64,000 bases of DNA from the NCBI GenBank assembly GCA_023548195.1, contig JAJHZJ010000008.1, forward strand, positions 2,442,232 through 2,506,231. The letters run 5' to 3'. Position 1 is the stretch's first letter. Each line of letters starts with the position of its first letter. A program made the position numbers and the translations under genes. The notes beneath the pieces are model-generated. The model made no database searches, was not told the DNA's origin, and saw nothing but the letters and a program-made list of their open reading frames with translations. Source of the DNA: Bettongia penicillata ogilbyi. Taxonomy: Eukaryota > Chordata > Mammalia > Diprotodontia > Potoroidae. Below, piece by piece: positions 22,962 through 34,510 of this stretch.

Positions 22962-23195
22962 TAGGTGGTACAGTGGATAGAGCACTGGACTTAGAACCAG
23001 AAAGACTCGTCTTCTTGACTTCAAATCTGACCTCAGACACTTCCTAGCTGTGTGACCCTAGGCAAGTCATTTCACCTTGTTTGTCTCAGTTTCCTCACTT
23101 GCAAAATGAACTGGAGAAGGAAATAGCAAACCACTCCGGTATCTTTGCTAAGAAAACTCCAAATAGGGTCATGAAGAGTCAGAAACGATTAGTTT
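22962..23195 (+). repeat. Complete marsupial CORE-SINE inserted in a CR1-like LINE
   Basis: The head acagctaggtggtacagtgg is followed by cctagctgtgtgaccctagg, tggagaaggaaatagcaaac and aaatagggtcatgaagagtc. It is well preserved and therefore younger than its host element. Confidence 0.9.
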
Positions 23196-23357
23196 CCTAA
23201 TGGGCCTGTACCAGGAGGTAGCAAGTTCCCTCTTGCCAGAAGTTTCCATTCTAAAGATTAGAGTAAAACAAACTCAAGAGTATTACTTTTTTTCAGATAT
23301 GGTTAGACTGGATGAACTGCAAAGTCCCTTCTAACTCTAAAAATGTGATTCTGGGAA
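23196..23357 (+). repeat. CR1/L3-like LINE 3' region, second part
   Basis: It resumes with ggaggtagcaagttccctct and agatatggttagactggatg, then aagtcccttctaactctaaa and the characteristic terminal gtgattctg. Confidence 0.75.
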
Positions 23358-23814
23358 AATCTAACAATTTCTGGTCAGTCAGCTAATGAAGCCCAAATTG
23401 TAGATTTATTTTACAAAATAATCCAATCAATTTGGTTTTCTTTAACTACTAGACATTGCATCCTTGATCTCGGCCAATCAGATCACATGTATTTTGACCC
23501 TTTTTAGAGGTACCTTTGAACCAGGCTACCAAGGTTCTACTCATTCCCAAAAAGAATACAAGTTTTAATGTCTATATTTTCTATTTACATCACCTATTTC
23601 TGTTGGTATGCTGGTACATGTTTTACAACCAGCTGCACCCCCAAAAAATGTATTCATTTTTCATTCATTCACACTTTTAGATTTAATATGCATTAACATT
23701 TTCCCCATCACTTTCTGAAGTCTTGGCAATCAACAAAACAGTAAATCAGGCCCTAATTTATAGTTTGCCAGTTTCTGGGGTGTAAATGCTTATGCTGAAA
23801 AATTAACAGTTAAC

Positions 23815-24272
23815 AATTGCAGACCAGTACAAGTTGGACACTGCACACCGTTACCGTTTTCCCAATGTATCCCTCCCCTTCCCTGTCCTCCCTTGTCACA
23901 GAGTTTCTGAAAGGGAAAAATGATTCAGCAAAACTAACCGACACATCAGAAAAGTCTAGCATTGTGTGCAACATTTCACAGAATCTCCCACTTCTAAAGA
24001 AATTGGAGTGGTCTCTTCTCATATCATTTCTTGGAACCAAGTTTGCTAACAATTTTACAGCATTTAATTTTGATATCTTTTTTACTGTTCTTTCCATATT
24101 TAGTCAGTGACCCTTATGCATGATTTTTTTTCTCGTGCTACTTAGTTTACTTCATATCAATCCATACGTCTTGCCAAGAGTCTCTATAATCGCTGTATAT
24201 ATATATCGCTTTTTACAGCACAGTAATTACTCATTCCCTAGCTGATGGACATCCACTCTGTTTCTAGTTCTC
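23815..24272 (-). repeat. L1 3' region, antisense (first part)
   Basis: It contains tcacagaatctcccacttct, tttgatatcttttttactgt, ttagtttacttcatatcaat, then cctagctgatggacatccac and tctgtttctagttctcagca. This is the antisense L1 3' order. The second part follows at 24786. Confidence 0.7.
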
Positions 24273-24274
24273 AG

Positions 24275-24785
24275 CATTTGTCAAAGTGATCTTCCTGAAG
24301 TACAGGTCTGACCATGTCACGTTTCTACTCAATAAACCCCAACAACTTCTTGTCCCTAGGATGAAACAGAAAATTCCCTGGCTTTTAAAGCCCTTCACAC
24401 TCTATGCCTACTCCTTTTTGCGCTGTACATCCTTTTACATTCTCTATGATCCGGTAACACTGACCTTTTTGCTTTTCTCATATAACGCTCCATCTCCAAC
24501 TCAGGACATTTTTGCTGACTGTCCCATGTGCCTGGAATGTTCTTCCTCTTCACCTCCACCTCCTAGCTTTCCTGACTTCCTTTCAGTCTCACCTCAAATC
24601 CTACCTCCTGCAAGAGGCCTTTCCCAGTTCCATCTCTGCCCCCACTCCAACCCTGAATGCTTATAGCGCTTTCCTTCTGGGATTACTTCTCATTTACATT
24701 ATATCTTGTACGTATATAGTTGTTAACACAATGTTTCCTCTATCTACATTGTGAGCTCACTGTGGCAGGGATGATGCTTTTGCTT
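24275..24785 (+). repeat. L2-like LINE 3' region inserted in the L1
   Basis: It contains aggtctgaccatgtcacgtt, ggcttttaaagcccttcaca, gtgcctggaatgttcttcct, cctcctgcaagaggcctttc and ctacattgtgagctcactgt. This is the 3' order of L2-type LINEs. It splits the L1 fragment. Confidence 0.75.
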
Positions 24786-25075
24786 TGACCACAAAAAAAA
24801 AAAATGTGCTGTTTGCTGTTAATGTTTGGGTATGGAAGGGAATTTAAAAATGAAAATGATTGGCCTTCTCAGGATATACGCTACCTAGTAGCAGAATCTG
24901 GCTCAAGGATCTTTTGGTCAATTTCTTAGCATTATTCCAAGTCACTTTCCAGGATGACTGAACCAGTTCACTGCTCCATCAGCATAGTGACCATCTATCA
25001 CAGCCCCTCCACTATTATCTGTTCTGTTTTGTTATCTCTGCTGGTTTGTTGAGTGTGAGGTGAAACCTCAGAGTA
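24786..25075 (-). repeat. L1 3' region, antisense (second part)
   Basis: It resumes with accacaaaaaaaaaaaatgt, then aggatgactgaaccagttca, ctgctccatcagcatagtga and gtgtgaggtgaaacctcaga, the usual continuation. Confidence 0.72.
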
Positions 25076-25295
25076 AGGGAGGGGAGAGGATTTGCTCTTG
25101 GTTCTATCAGCATCAGATATGACTCTAAACTAAGAGACAGAAAAAGGAAAACAGATAAAAGAGGGAGAAAGAATGTTACTTTTTGAGTAACAAATCAATG
25201 AAAAGCTGTTCCTGATATGCTTCTATTATACTTTAGACTATAGATATTGTAAAAGAGTGAAAATTATTCAAAATAATTACCAAATAAATACAACC

Positions 25296-25485
25296 AATAT
25301 TGTACAGTGGAAAGAGTATTGATTCAGGAATCAGATGACCTGGGTCCAATCCTGTTTCCTGTACCTTGGACAGGACCTTGGGCAAATCATTCACTCTTTC
25401 TACCCTCAATTTGCCTTAGTGTAAATGAGAGAGTTGGAATACAGGACCTCTATGGTCATTTCCAATTCTAAATTTATGATTCTAA
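25296..25485 (+). repeat. CORE-SINE/MIR-like element
   Basis: It contains tgtacagtggaaagagtatt, tgacctgggtccaatcctgt and catttccaattctaaattta. Confidence 0.78.
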
Positions 25486-25634
25486 AAGCCATTAAAAGCT
25501 CTGCTTCATGTCTGATTATGTGTATTTTCTCTCTAATGTCTTGCTTTGTTGTATAATATGGGGTATTTTTTTTGGCGAAGCAGCAAATGCATCAGCTGTA
25601 ACTGATATTTTTTAATGTTTCATTCATAACTTAG

Positions 25635-25902
25635 GTGCTTCATGAAGATACTTCAATTCCAGGCACAGACCTGAAACTCTCCTATCTGAGCTCCAGAGCA
25701 GCAGGGTACAAGTCAGTCTTGAAGATCACCATGACTCAGTCTGTTATACCATTTAATTTAATGAAAGTTCATCTGATGGTGGCAGTAGTAGGAAGACTCT
25801 TTCAAAAATGGTTTCCAGCTTCACCAAATCTTGCATATACATTCATATGGGACAAGACGGATGCATATAATCAGAAAGTCTATGGTTTGTCTGAAGCTGT
25901 TG
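25635..25902 (+). CDS. TENM3: TENM3 exon, fibronectin-plug region
   Basis: This 268-nt exon follows acceptor cataacttag and ends at donor gtgagt, phase 0 in and 1 out. It encodes [60 protein letters not shown] and [20 protein letters not shown]. This part forms the beta-sandwich 'plug' that closes the bottom of the YD shell. It is almost identical to what I remember of the human protein, with a few conservative changes such as EDTS near the start. Confidence 0.96.
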
Positions 25903-27360
25903 GTGAGTTCCATAGATCGTGTAGGTTGTTTATTTCTTTACTGTTTTCATTTAAACTTTTGTTTCAGATTCATAATGATTATAGAACTGGTTGTAGCTCA
26001 TGGAAATTCAATGGGCACCCATCAGAAAGGGAGATAGGAGGGAAGGAAACTACCCTGGGGAAAGAGTTCTCCTACCTAATGCATAGCATTCTGGAGAGAA
26101 ATGATAAATGTACCATGTAAGAGAAAAGAGTGCCTTTATTTTTTGGAGTGAAGATTGCATCCCAGAGGAACTTGGGTGAAATTTCATGTTGGGGTCGTGC
26201 CATTTCCCCCCCCTTATGTATCTGTATTTCTTCCCTCTGTTATATTTTCTTCTCTATTTCTTCCCTGCCTTACTTCATTATTTCTTTGGTGTTTTTTTTC
26301 TCCATTTTCTCTTTCCGTTTTTTCCCTCTCCTGCATTTTTCTTCCATTTGGCTCAATCACCTAGTCAGAGTGACATTTAATAGTAGAAGATATCTCAGCT
26401 AGATCTAAATCCCAAATCAGCTCAATCATTTAACCCAAACTGAATGAACAGTCACTTTAGTCAAGCAGCAAATCAATTAAGTAGAAAAAGAAGGGAAAAA
26501 ATCAAGTCAAATCAGTTGTTGAAGTGAATTGACTGAATGATATAGTCAGAGTAGCTGAACTTGGTATGTTCATTGGCATAGCCTGAGGCCCAGAGAATCA
26601 GAAACCAAGCTCAGAGTGAGAAGTATTTAGGGCATGGGGAATTTGTGTTCTGTAACTCATTTCAGGCTGAAATGTCAATAATATTTAAGATGAAAACATC
26701 TTTCTAGGGCCTGAGTTATTCAATTCATGTAACCCCATAATTGTGGATTCTTTCCTTCATTTGTGCGCAGTATAAAGCTCTGATGTTTCCTCTCATTGGG
26801 GCTAGCAGGGTGTCTTTTACATCATGGGAATTTAATAGTTATCTGTTGAAATGATTTGAATCCTACAGTGAAATCTGCATTTTTACTTTCGTGCTTGCTA
26901 ATTTACTACTCGATTATTTACATTCAGTTCCAATATTTACACATGAAAACAGTATAATTCAGTAGCTTTTTTTACCCCACTAGAATCCTGTTTGTTTCCA
27001 ATAGTCTTATCACTTAACAACATCAGAAATGGAATAGCAAGAATTATCATTCATAATTTTTAGTTATAATCATTCAGCGCAATACCAATTCCCAGACCTC
27101 TACTTCACTTTGTGTTTTGTGGAACCTATGATATCAGAATATTGCAGGAAAAAAAAATCTCAGGGGACCATGCTTTAAAAAAAAAAAATTTAAGTGAAAA
27201 TGTTTACATTTTTTGAATTATCAAGACAATTTTTTTTTACAAGGTAAGTGGAAGAAGTATGGTAGCCTCAAAATACAATGTGAAAAAATTAGCAAAATGA
27301 TAGTAAGCTGCATTTCTCTCTGCAGATGGGAAAATGAAATATGATTTGTTGTCATTCCAG
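25903..27360 (+). other. TENM3 intron, 1.5 kb
   Basis: I see no named repeat. A T/C-rich stretch lies at about 26205-26350. A decoy acceptor ends at 27325. Confidence 0.7.
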
Positions 27361-27504
27361 TGTCTGTTGGATATGAATATGAATCCTGTTTGGACCTAAC
27401 TCTGTGGGAAAAGAGAACCGCCATTTTGCAAGGCTATGAATTAGATGCATCCAATATGGGTGGTTGGACACTAGATAAACATCATGTGCTGGATGTTCAA
27501 AATG
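27361..27504 (+). CDS. TENM3: TENM3 exon, fibronectin-plug region (second part)
   Basis: This 144-nt exon follows acceptor gtcattccag and ends at donor gtaaga, phase 1 in and 1 out. It encodes [40 protein letters not shown] and HHVLDVQN. A second, pyrimidine-rich acceptor-like sequence ending at 27325 would add 35 nt and shift the frame, so the downstream acceptor is used here. The exon links the plug to the first propeller blade. Confidence 0.96.
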
Positions 27505-29176
27505 GTAAGATGTTTCTTGTCACTAGTGAAAAAAAAAGAAAGAGAAAAAATTAAGTCTATTTTTAAAAGATTTCAACTTCTTTTATTGTACTGATGGAAG
27601 GAGAAACTAGGTCATCTTTGGGAGTTTTTTTAGAGTGTTGTTTTTCAACTTGATTCCTCTCCAGGATTATTTAAAGATTTATTTGCAAATCTTAGCGTGC
27701 TGATATTTGTTTCAGTCCTTAAGGATCTGCAGTGAGTATTAATATGGGCATTTCTTCCATCAATGCATATCAAATCCTTCCAAAGCTTAAGGAGCTATTA
27801 TGATAGAAAAAATTAATCTCTGGATGGCCAACCCTGTAGTGATGAGCCTCTCTAAATTTAGCTAATCTGGTGTTTCTTGGTCCAGAGACACAAAATCCGT
27901 CAGTAGAAGCAAACTAAAAGCTCTTCTGCCCTGGTAAGACACTTGGGACCTTGCATTCATCTGGCATAGCCTTTTGAAAACGAAAGGTCAGGCCACCCTG
28001 AGATGTGACCCAGGACATGTTAGGGTTAAATCAAATAGTCTCTAAGGGCCCTTCTAACTCTAAATTATATGATTTTATGATAGATTAAATTCAGATCTTA
28101 ATCCTAAATTTCACGACGTGAAAGGTAGTGTGATACTTTTATACAGCTTGACACTTGATGTTCAGTAAAAGATCAAGCAGAAGTAAATTCGCATGAATTC
28201 AGACATCAAGTCAAATGTGAGAACTAGACCATAACAAAAAATATTTGCAAACTTGACAGAAAAAATTATTTAAAAAGATGAGTCAACTTAAATTCACAAG
28301 GTGAATTGATTGTGACTTTAAATTATATCCAAGAGTTGAGCTTGACAAGTAGTGACTTTTCAAAGTGATGTGTGTCTAATCGAATAAACAGAATGATTTG
28401 TAGCCATGACAAAGTGGATGAGCTATGGAAATCGGAGGAGCCGAAAGAGGCAGAAATGTAGACAGTGACAGGTGCTTGGGTGAGCACCCTGAAACATGAA
28501 AATAAATATTCTAATGCTTCTCCTTCCATTGTGTTGTAACAGAGGAGTGTTGAGAAGGGCCAATCTTTCAAAGTAATAGCTGAATAAATCAGGTGCAGTG
28601 AGTGGTGTGCTGACTTCTCAGAATTCTTCTGACAAACATTATCGAAATAAGCTCTTTTTGCAAAATTGGAACTCCATGATTGTTGAAAATTATGTAACCA
28701 AAAGAAGAAAGATTGTAGATGTTATTAATGCATTCTTTTTTGTATCCTGGGTAAACAGTATGTCATTATTTTGCAGTCATACTTAGATTTTCTTTCTTAA
28801 AATTCGAAGTCTGTTTCATCCTTCTTGATTTCTTAATGTAAATAACACAACATTTAAAAATAATCCCCATTAGTGTAATGTGATGTTTTTTCCTTCTGGT
28901 TACTCTAGCCAGGGATGATGGAGGGGCAGAGAAGAAGGAACAGTGTCTCAGCGTATTTTCTCAGTTTGAGTGTATTAACAGCAAATCAGCAAAGAAACAT
29001 AACCATTGGCTAAAGGGCTGCTTTGAAATCTGGTCTAGTCAATAAAACACATAATTGGAAAGCATAAAGCAGCAAGTGATTTATTCAAATTGTATCATGT
29101 GAGAGAGGGCATATGCAGCCAACAGTAATAACTGACCATCAATAGAGCACACTGGGACTAAGTCATGGGTCATTAG

Positions 29177-29288
29177 CAGAGGTGAGCAGACTGTGGCTCA
29201 AGTCCAAATCTGGTCTACTCTCCAGTTTTGTACAGCCTACTAGTAGTGGGTCAAATTTGACCCTTGGGGAACAGTTTGCTGACCTCTG
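29177..29288 (+). mobile_element. hAT-type miniature element (MER5-like)
   Basis: The left end cagaggtgagcagactg and the right end cagtttgctgacctctg are inverted repeats that match at 15 of 17 positions. The interior gtccaaatctggtctact and gttttgtacagcctacta fits the MER5 group. Confidence 0.78.
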
Positions 29289-29424
29289 ATTTATAGGACA
29301 CAAATACAGCTAAAGAATGTAAACTTTAAAAACATTTCCAAGTATGAAACGTAGAATTCTGTGTTGGGATTTGTCTCTCTACTTTCAGAAAACCATATAC
29401 AGAATAGTCATTGCATTTTGTTTT

Positions 29425-29540
29425 CACAGTCACTTAACCTACCCAAGCTTTGGTTTCTTCATCTATAAAATGGGAATTTTTTTCCTACCCTTTTCTGAAT
29501 TATTTTAAGGAAAGCACTTTACAAATCTAGTAAATATGTG
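29425..29540 (+). repeat. CORE-SINE 3' half
   Basis: It contains cttcatctataaaatgggaa and aggaaagcactttacaaatc. Confidence 0.75.
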
Positions 29541-29604
29541 CTAGTAGTAGTAGCAGTAGCAATAGCAATAGCAATAGTAGTAGTAGTAGTAGTAGTGGTA
29601 GTAA
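29541..29604. repeat. (TAG/CAG)n trinucleotide microsatellite
   Basis: TAG, CAG and CAA units repeat for about 64 bases directly after the SINE tail, which probably seeded it. Confidence 0.88.
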
Positions 29605-29849
29605 TTACTAACAATAATAGCCACAAAAAGCTTTACTTTCATACCTTAAAACAGAATTCAATTTAAAGAGTACACTGGGCCTCCATAACGCTTTTCCCTG
29701 TAACATTCACCTGATGTACATGTTGAATATCTACACATCGACTTATCATCAAATACAGACTTTTGCCAGAAAAAATAAAATCCTTTAAGGTACAATGATG
29801 TTCAGACAAGCATCGATCATTTTTAACAGCCTGAAAAGTGTCAGAGGTT

Positions 29850-29998
29850 CAAATTCCATCTTTCATCCTTACTCCCTGTATAAAACTCTGGGCAAGCCCC
29901 TTAGCATCCCTGGGCCTCAGTTTCTCATATTCAAAATGAGGGGGCTGCACTAAATGGTCTCTGAGGTCTCTTCCAGATCTAGTCCTACAATCTCATGT
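29850..29998 (+). repeat. CORE-SINE/MIR-like fragment
   Basis: It contains cctgggcctcagtttctcat, then gagggggctgcactaaatgg and ctcttccagatctagtccta. Confidence 0.78.
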
Positions 29999-30029
29999 AT
30001 GTTTTTTTGCTCCAGTTTTTTATAAGATG

Positions 30030-30306
30030 GGCAGTGAGGTAGTACAGTGTATGATAGAGAATGCTAGACTCTACATGAAAAAGATTGGGAAGACCTAAGT
30101 TCAAATATAGCCTCAGAAACCTCCTAGCTGTGTGACAAGTCTCTTAACTTTCACCTGCCTCAATTTCCTTATCTGTAAAATAGATGTAATAATAGTACTT
30201 ACTTCCCAAGATCATTGTGAAAATTAAATGAGATAATGTTTGTTAAGCACTTAACTCAGTGCTTGGCATATGCTAATTACTGTGTAAGTGTTAGCTATTA
30301 TTAATA
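30030..30306 (+). repeat. Complete CORE-SINE
   Basis: The head tgaggtagtacagtgtatga is followed by agacctaagttcaaatatag, tcctagctgtgtgacaagtc, ataatagtacttacttccca and gcttggcatatgctaattac. Confidence 0.88.
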
Positions 30307-30656
30307 GTATTATAAACCCACATAGAAAAAAGAAACACTTATGTCTGTATCAGTTATCCTAAAAAATGGCCAATCAATAGAATCAGCTCTTTCAAATCAA
30401 CAAGGTTCATTTCAATTATTAGCCAATTATAACTTTGCTATAAAATATATTTTATGACATTTATTGCTTGGTACTTTTTAATTACCAAAAAATACTTTTT
30501 CACTGTGTGCTGCTTTAATTTTAAGTTAACTATTCTCCAATTCAAACCTAAGATGCAATAGATAATAGCTGCTGGAAGATGAGTATTATTACAGCTATAA
30601 TTTTTCCAAGGGATTTCTTTAAATAAAAGGAAAAAATGAATGTGTCTGTTCTACAG

Positions 30657-30906
30657 GTATACTCTACAAGGGAAATGGGGAAAATCAGTTCATTTCTCAA
30701 CAACCTCCGGTGGTCAGTAGTATCATGGGCAATGGACGGAGGCGTAGCATTTCATGCCCAAGCTGCAATGGTCAAGCTGATGGCAACAAGCTCCTGGCTC
30801 CAGCTGCTTTGGCTTGCGGGATTGATGGCAGCCTGTATGTAGGGGATTTCAACTACGTACGGCGGATATTCCCTTCTGGGAATGTAACTAGTGTTCTGGA
30901 ACTGAG
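30657..30906 (+). CDS. TENM3: TENM3 exon, plug-to-propeller linker and first NHL repeat
   Basis: This 250-nt exon follows acceptor tctgttctacag and ends at donor gtatgt, phase 1 in and 2 out. It encodes [20 protein letters not shown], a basic stretch [15 protein letters not shown] with a CxxC pair, and the first NHL blade [20 protein letters not shown] followed by [21 protein letters not shown] is a possible N-glycosylation site. The split AG at the 3' end becomes Arg when the microexon at 31713 is included and Ser when it is skipped. Confidence 0.96.
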
Positions 30907-31712
30907 GTATGTATGTGTTTCCTTAATTTGGGGATGGTTGAAATGCCACATTGTATAATGAATTTAAGTGTAATACATTTTTGACATTTTAATACAAAAG
31001 GGAAACAGCTTTAAAAAAAAAAAGTTGAGTCTAAGTTACTAAGCTATTTATCCAGACAGATCTTCCAAGTGTTTAAATTAGTCCCTAGGAATGTTAGGTC
31101 CTTTGTGGGGGTCAGGAAAAGCCCAGGTTTAAGTATATTCATTCTGTCAGGCCATTAACATGGTTTACCAGGACTTTGCTGAATGGTCCCCTAACAGACC
31201 AATATAAAAATTCCTCATTGGCTCCACTGAGCAACTAGTACACTGGGGGGATATGGCTGAGTGTTTGTAATCACTTTAATTTCCTTCGGAACAACCTTGT
31301 GATATAGGTTGATAGATACCGTTCCCCTCATTTCACAAGTGATGAAATTGAGGAGTGAACTGTTTAAGGGAGCTGCCTTAGACAGTAAGACATGGCAGTG
31401 AAATAAGCAGGAATATGCCATAGTCATTCTTCATGGCTGCATTGCCAAGCTTTCCTTTAAGTCACTATCAAAACGTTTCTTGGTTAATGTAGAGCGATAA
31501 TGAAATATTCTAAGAGTCAAAATCAGTGTCTCACTTTACAAGTAAATTAATTTGTCTCACTCTGGGAAATTCATTTTTAGGCTTATTTCTGTTAAATTAA
31601 CAATATTCTGTTAAAAAATAAAATATCTGTGTTCTACTCATTCTTTAACTTCTTTGTTGACTTTCTCTAACTGAACTTTTTTTTTACCTTTTCTTTATCT
31701 GCTCCTCCCAAG
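30907..31712 (+). other. TENM3 intron upstream of microexon B
   Basis: This 806-nt intron contains a diverged reversed MIR-like piece at about 31270-31425. The last 90 bases before the microexon are T/C-rich, with a T run near 31677-31685. Confidence 0.7.
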
Positions 31713-31733
31713 AAATAAAGATTTTAGACATAG
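31713..31733 (+). CDS. TENM3: TENM3 microexon, splice site B insert (21 nt)
   Basis: The acceptor is gctcctcccaag and the donor is gtaagc. In phase 2 it completes an Arg codon and encodes RNKDFRH, ending with AG that pairs with C of the next exon to give Ser. This is the seven-residue insert in the NHL propeller of teneurin-3 that is known to be alternatively spliced and, with insert A, to affect recognition. Its length is a multiple of three and both ends are phase 2, so skipping keeps the frame. A TGC lies at 31700-31702, ten bases before the exon, and the tract before it is pyrimidine-rich; both fit neural microexon control. The following intron is more than 15 kb long. Confidence 0.93.
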
Positions 31734-31969
31734 GTAAGCATATTATTTAAAGGTGATTTTATGTTTTCAGTGCCCATTTTACTTAAGCATTCATTCTGAA
31801 CTCAGTTCTTTTCAGTTTATTATGGGAGAAGAAACCTAATATCAGAAAAATGATTAATCTTTTATAAAAGTAAACCTTTCATTTATGTTGATTCCAAATG
31901 TTAAGTGGTTAAAGTGATAGATGCTTGTTCTTGACCATATCTTTAAAAGAGTTATATTTGGGCTGTTGT

Positions 31970-32215
31970 CTCTGTTGGGCTGCTGAGTTCAGTCATATCT
32001 GACGCTTCATGACCCTATTTGGGGTTTTCTTGGCAAAGACAGTAAAGTGGTTTGTCATTTCCGGCTCATCTGACAGATGAGGAAATTGAGGGAAACAGGG
32101 TTCAGTGACTTGTCCAAGGTCGCACATCTGGGAAGTATCTGAGGTTGGATTTGAACTCAGGAAGAAGAGTCTTCCTGATTCCAAATCTGATACTCTATCC
32201 ATTGCACCACCTACC
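31970..32215 (-). repeat. Marsupial CORE-SINE, reversed
   Basis: It contains ttcatgaccctatttggggt, agtggtttgtcatttccggc, agatgaggaaattgagggaa and ctctatccattgcaccacct. Confidence 0.9.
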
Positions 32216-32814
32216 TGCCTGTGAATGGCTGAGCCAGAAATAGATGAACCCAAATGAGGAGTAGAAGGCAGAGTGGAAGTGGGACTGGGTGAACATAAGA
32301 ACCACTTAAGGCCTTTCAAGAAAGTTTCTCCTTATCTTTCAACATGTTTATTTTTTCAAACAAAACCACCAGGACTGTCAGCTTTTAACATTCCCACCCA
32401 GCTTTATCTTCAATTACGTCTCTGCTTCCACACAGTCAATGGGAAGGGGCAGTGGAGGTTTGGGAACCAAATAACACAACATAATTTGGAAACATTTCCC
32501 TCCCACTGACCCAGCAGCTGACTCAAAGCTGGCACAGGCAGAGGGGATGGCAGCAGCCCAACAGAGTATTATTTGGTTGTGTATGAAGAGAAGGGATTGA
32601 GAAGTGCACTTTCCACTCAAACCTGAGATTTATTTCTATTAAAATGTCAATAAACCAATGTGAAGGCTTAGATGACAGCACAATGCATTGTTGGGAAAGA
32701 AAGTTTTTAAGAGACTAGGGAATCAGTAATTCTGCTGATAAGTTCTATTTGCTCACTTGTTTTTTCATTTGAGGCAAAACCATTTAACTTTTTCAGCTTG
32801 CTGTTCCCAGAACT

Positions 32815-32935
32815 CAGTATTCTGTCTTGCCCTGGCTGGGCTGTCTGTCACCTCTGCCTGAGATGCTCCCCCACCTCATCTGGAATCCCTAGCTTCCTTC
32901 AAGGCAGGGATCCTTGACTTTGTCTTACACAAGTG
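32815..32935 (+). repeat. L2-like LINE fragment
   Basis: It contains ctcatctggaatccctagct and tccttcaaggcagggatcct. Confidence 0.6.
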
Positions 32936-33165
32936 GCAGGAAGATGAAGCAATATAAAGACTCCAAGGCTTGTAGTCAGAAAGACCTAAGCTTGAAACCC
33001 GAGTCAGGCATTTAACTAGCTGTGTCATCACTGGGCCTCTTTTTCTCATCTGTAGAATGGAGCCAGTAACAGCATCTACCTCACAGAGTTGTTGTCAGGA
33101 ACAGATGAGGTAATGAGCGTAAAACCCTTCCCATACCCTATAGCTAGCTCGTGCCAGAAGTTTGT
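32936..33165 (+). repeat. CORE-SINE
   Basis: It contains gtcagaaagacctaagcttg, taactagctgtgtcatcact, ctcatctgtagaatggagcc and ctacctcacagagttgttgt. Confidence 0.85.
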
Positions 33166-34187
33166 TGAATTGAATTGACAGCATCAACAACCAATCAAAG
33201 TAATATGTTTGCAAAAAAACAGGATGTGAGAAATTGATGTTTTTAAAGTATTGATTTGTCCTGTAAGCTGATGACCCCTTTTGTTTTCTGAAGATGGATA
33301 CCTTTTAAATTCCAATTTTCACAATAATACAGACAAAATGATTTGAAAATCTGCTTTCCTTAAACCTTTTTTAAAGTAACCCTTCATTTGGCCTCACCAA
33401 TTTCTTGCAGATTAAATTTGTGTTCAAATAATCAGTATTACAAGAGAAATCTCTGCATGACAAGCCTATTTCCACACTTAAGTTATTGACCCAGTTAAGG
33501 AAGTCTTTCCAAATACAAAGCTCAAAAAACATAAAATAATTTGGAGAAGTTTTTGGCACTGGTTGTAATGGAATCTGACTTGTAGATGATGGTTCCTTAA
33601 TTCCAAAAGGAGTTTGTACTTGAGTTCTCAAGAAGTCATATTTCCCTGAACAGTAAGATAAGAGGAAGAAGGAATTACTCAAGAATTAAGGCTGGCTGGA
33701 ACTGAGGTCATAGTTTCCCGCCTTGTAGGCAGTCCACACCTCATTCTACACTTAGCTGAAACAGGTGCTCAGGAAAAGATGAGGCAGTAACAATGCCTCC
33801 CAGAAGCTCAGGCTTTTGCCTAGAAAACACATCTCAAGGCTCAGGCCTGAAATAAAAGGGTGGGGGAGTGGAGGAGGGCAGGAAGGGAGAGACTTTCTGG
33901 AAACCAAGCTGGGGGAAAAAAGGCTTAAAATGGTAACTTTGGTTTGGAGTTTCATGGTACAAGACTGAAAGAGAGGAAATATAAGGTCAAAGGCATTCTT
34001 AACTGGCTAGTCAGTTACACAGGTAGAAAGGTACCAAGGAGTTGTCAGTTCAGGATTGTAGGTTCTCAGGATAGAGGTGGAGGCTAGGGAAACAGACCTG
34101 GGAATCACTGATTCACGTAGAAACATAGGCGTCCTAGCTAGGACAGGCATAGAGCTATCAGGGACCTTAACATTCATCAAGAGAAGT

Positions 34188-34510
34188 TAAGTGGTACACT
34201 GGACAGAGCATAGCATATGGAATCCGACCACCTAGATTTCCAGCCTCAGCTTTGCTATTTATTGCCTGTGTGATGTGCCAGGTTCTGTACAGGCTGCTGG
34301 GAATAGAAAGACGAAAGTGAAAGAGTCTCTTCAGAGAGCTTATAGTCTAGGAACAGGAAACAACATTTATCTAAATACATATATAGTATATCTTTCTGTG
34401 CCTCTACAAATAGATGTGAAGGTAATTGGGGAGAGGAGAGGCTCTTGCAGCTGGGGACATCAAGAAAGGCTTTGTGTAGAAGGTGGTACTTGGTCTGACC
34501 CTTAAAGAAA
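34188..34510 (+). repeat. SINE head joined to RTE-like repeat
   Basis: 34188-34265 carries the SINE head gtggtacactggacagagca. 34266-34510 carries RTE-like wording (gtgtgatgtgccaggttctg, gagagcttatagtctaggaa, aggctttgtgtagaaggtgg). Confidence 0.65.

Larger units (their letters stand above)
18310..25634 (+). other. TENM3 intron after the GC donor
   Basis: This intron is 7.3 kb and is largely a stack of repeats listed separately. Repeat-free parts are about 18310-19300, 20330-20680 and 21240-21500, where I see only AT-rich unique sequence. Diverged MIR wording also appears near 22200-22320. Confidence 0.7.
27505..30656 (+). other. TENM3 intron, 3.2 kb
   Basis: 27505-29140 is mostly unique with only a short SINE tail at about 28005-28080. 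From 29140 it is repeat-rich, as listed. 30310-30650 is AT-rich and unlabelled. Confidence 0.7.

Noticed and set aside
22962..23060. tRNA gene-like SINE heads
   Set aside because: The A/B-box-like wording belongs to tRNA-derived SINEs; no complete cloverleaf with an intact acceptor stem is visible.
27326..27360. Upstream acceptor ctctctgcag for the exon at 27361
   Set aside because: It would add 35 nt and shift the frame. The downstream acceptor gives the expected VSVGYEYES sequence.
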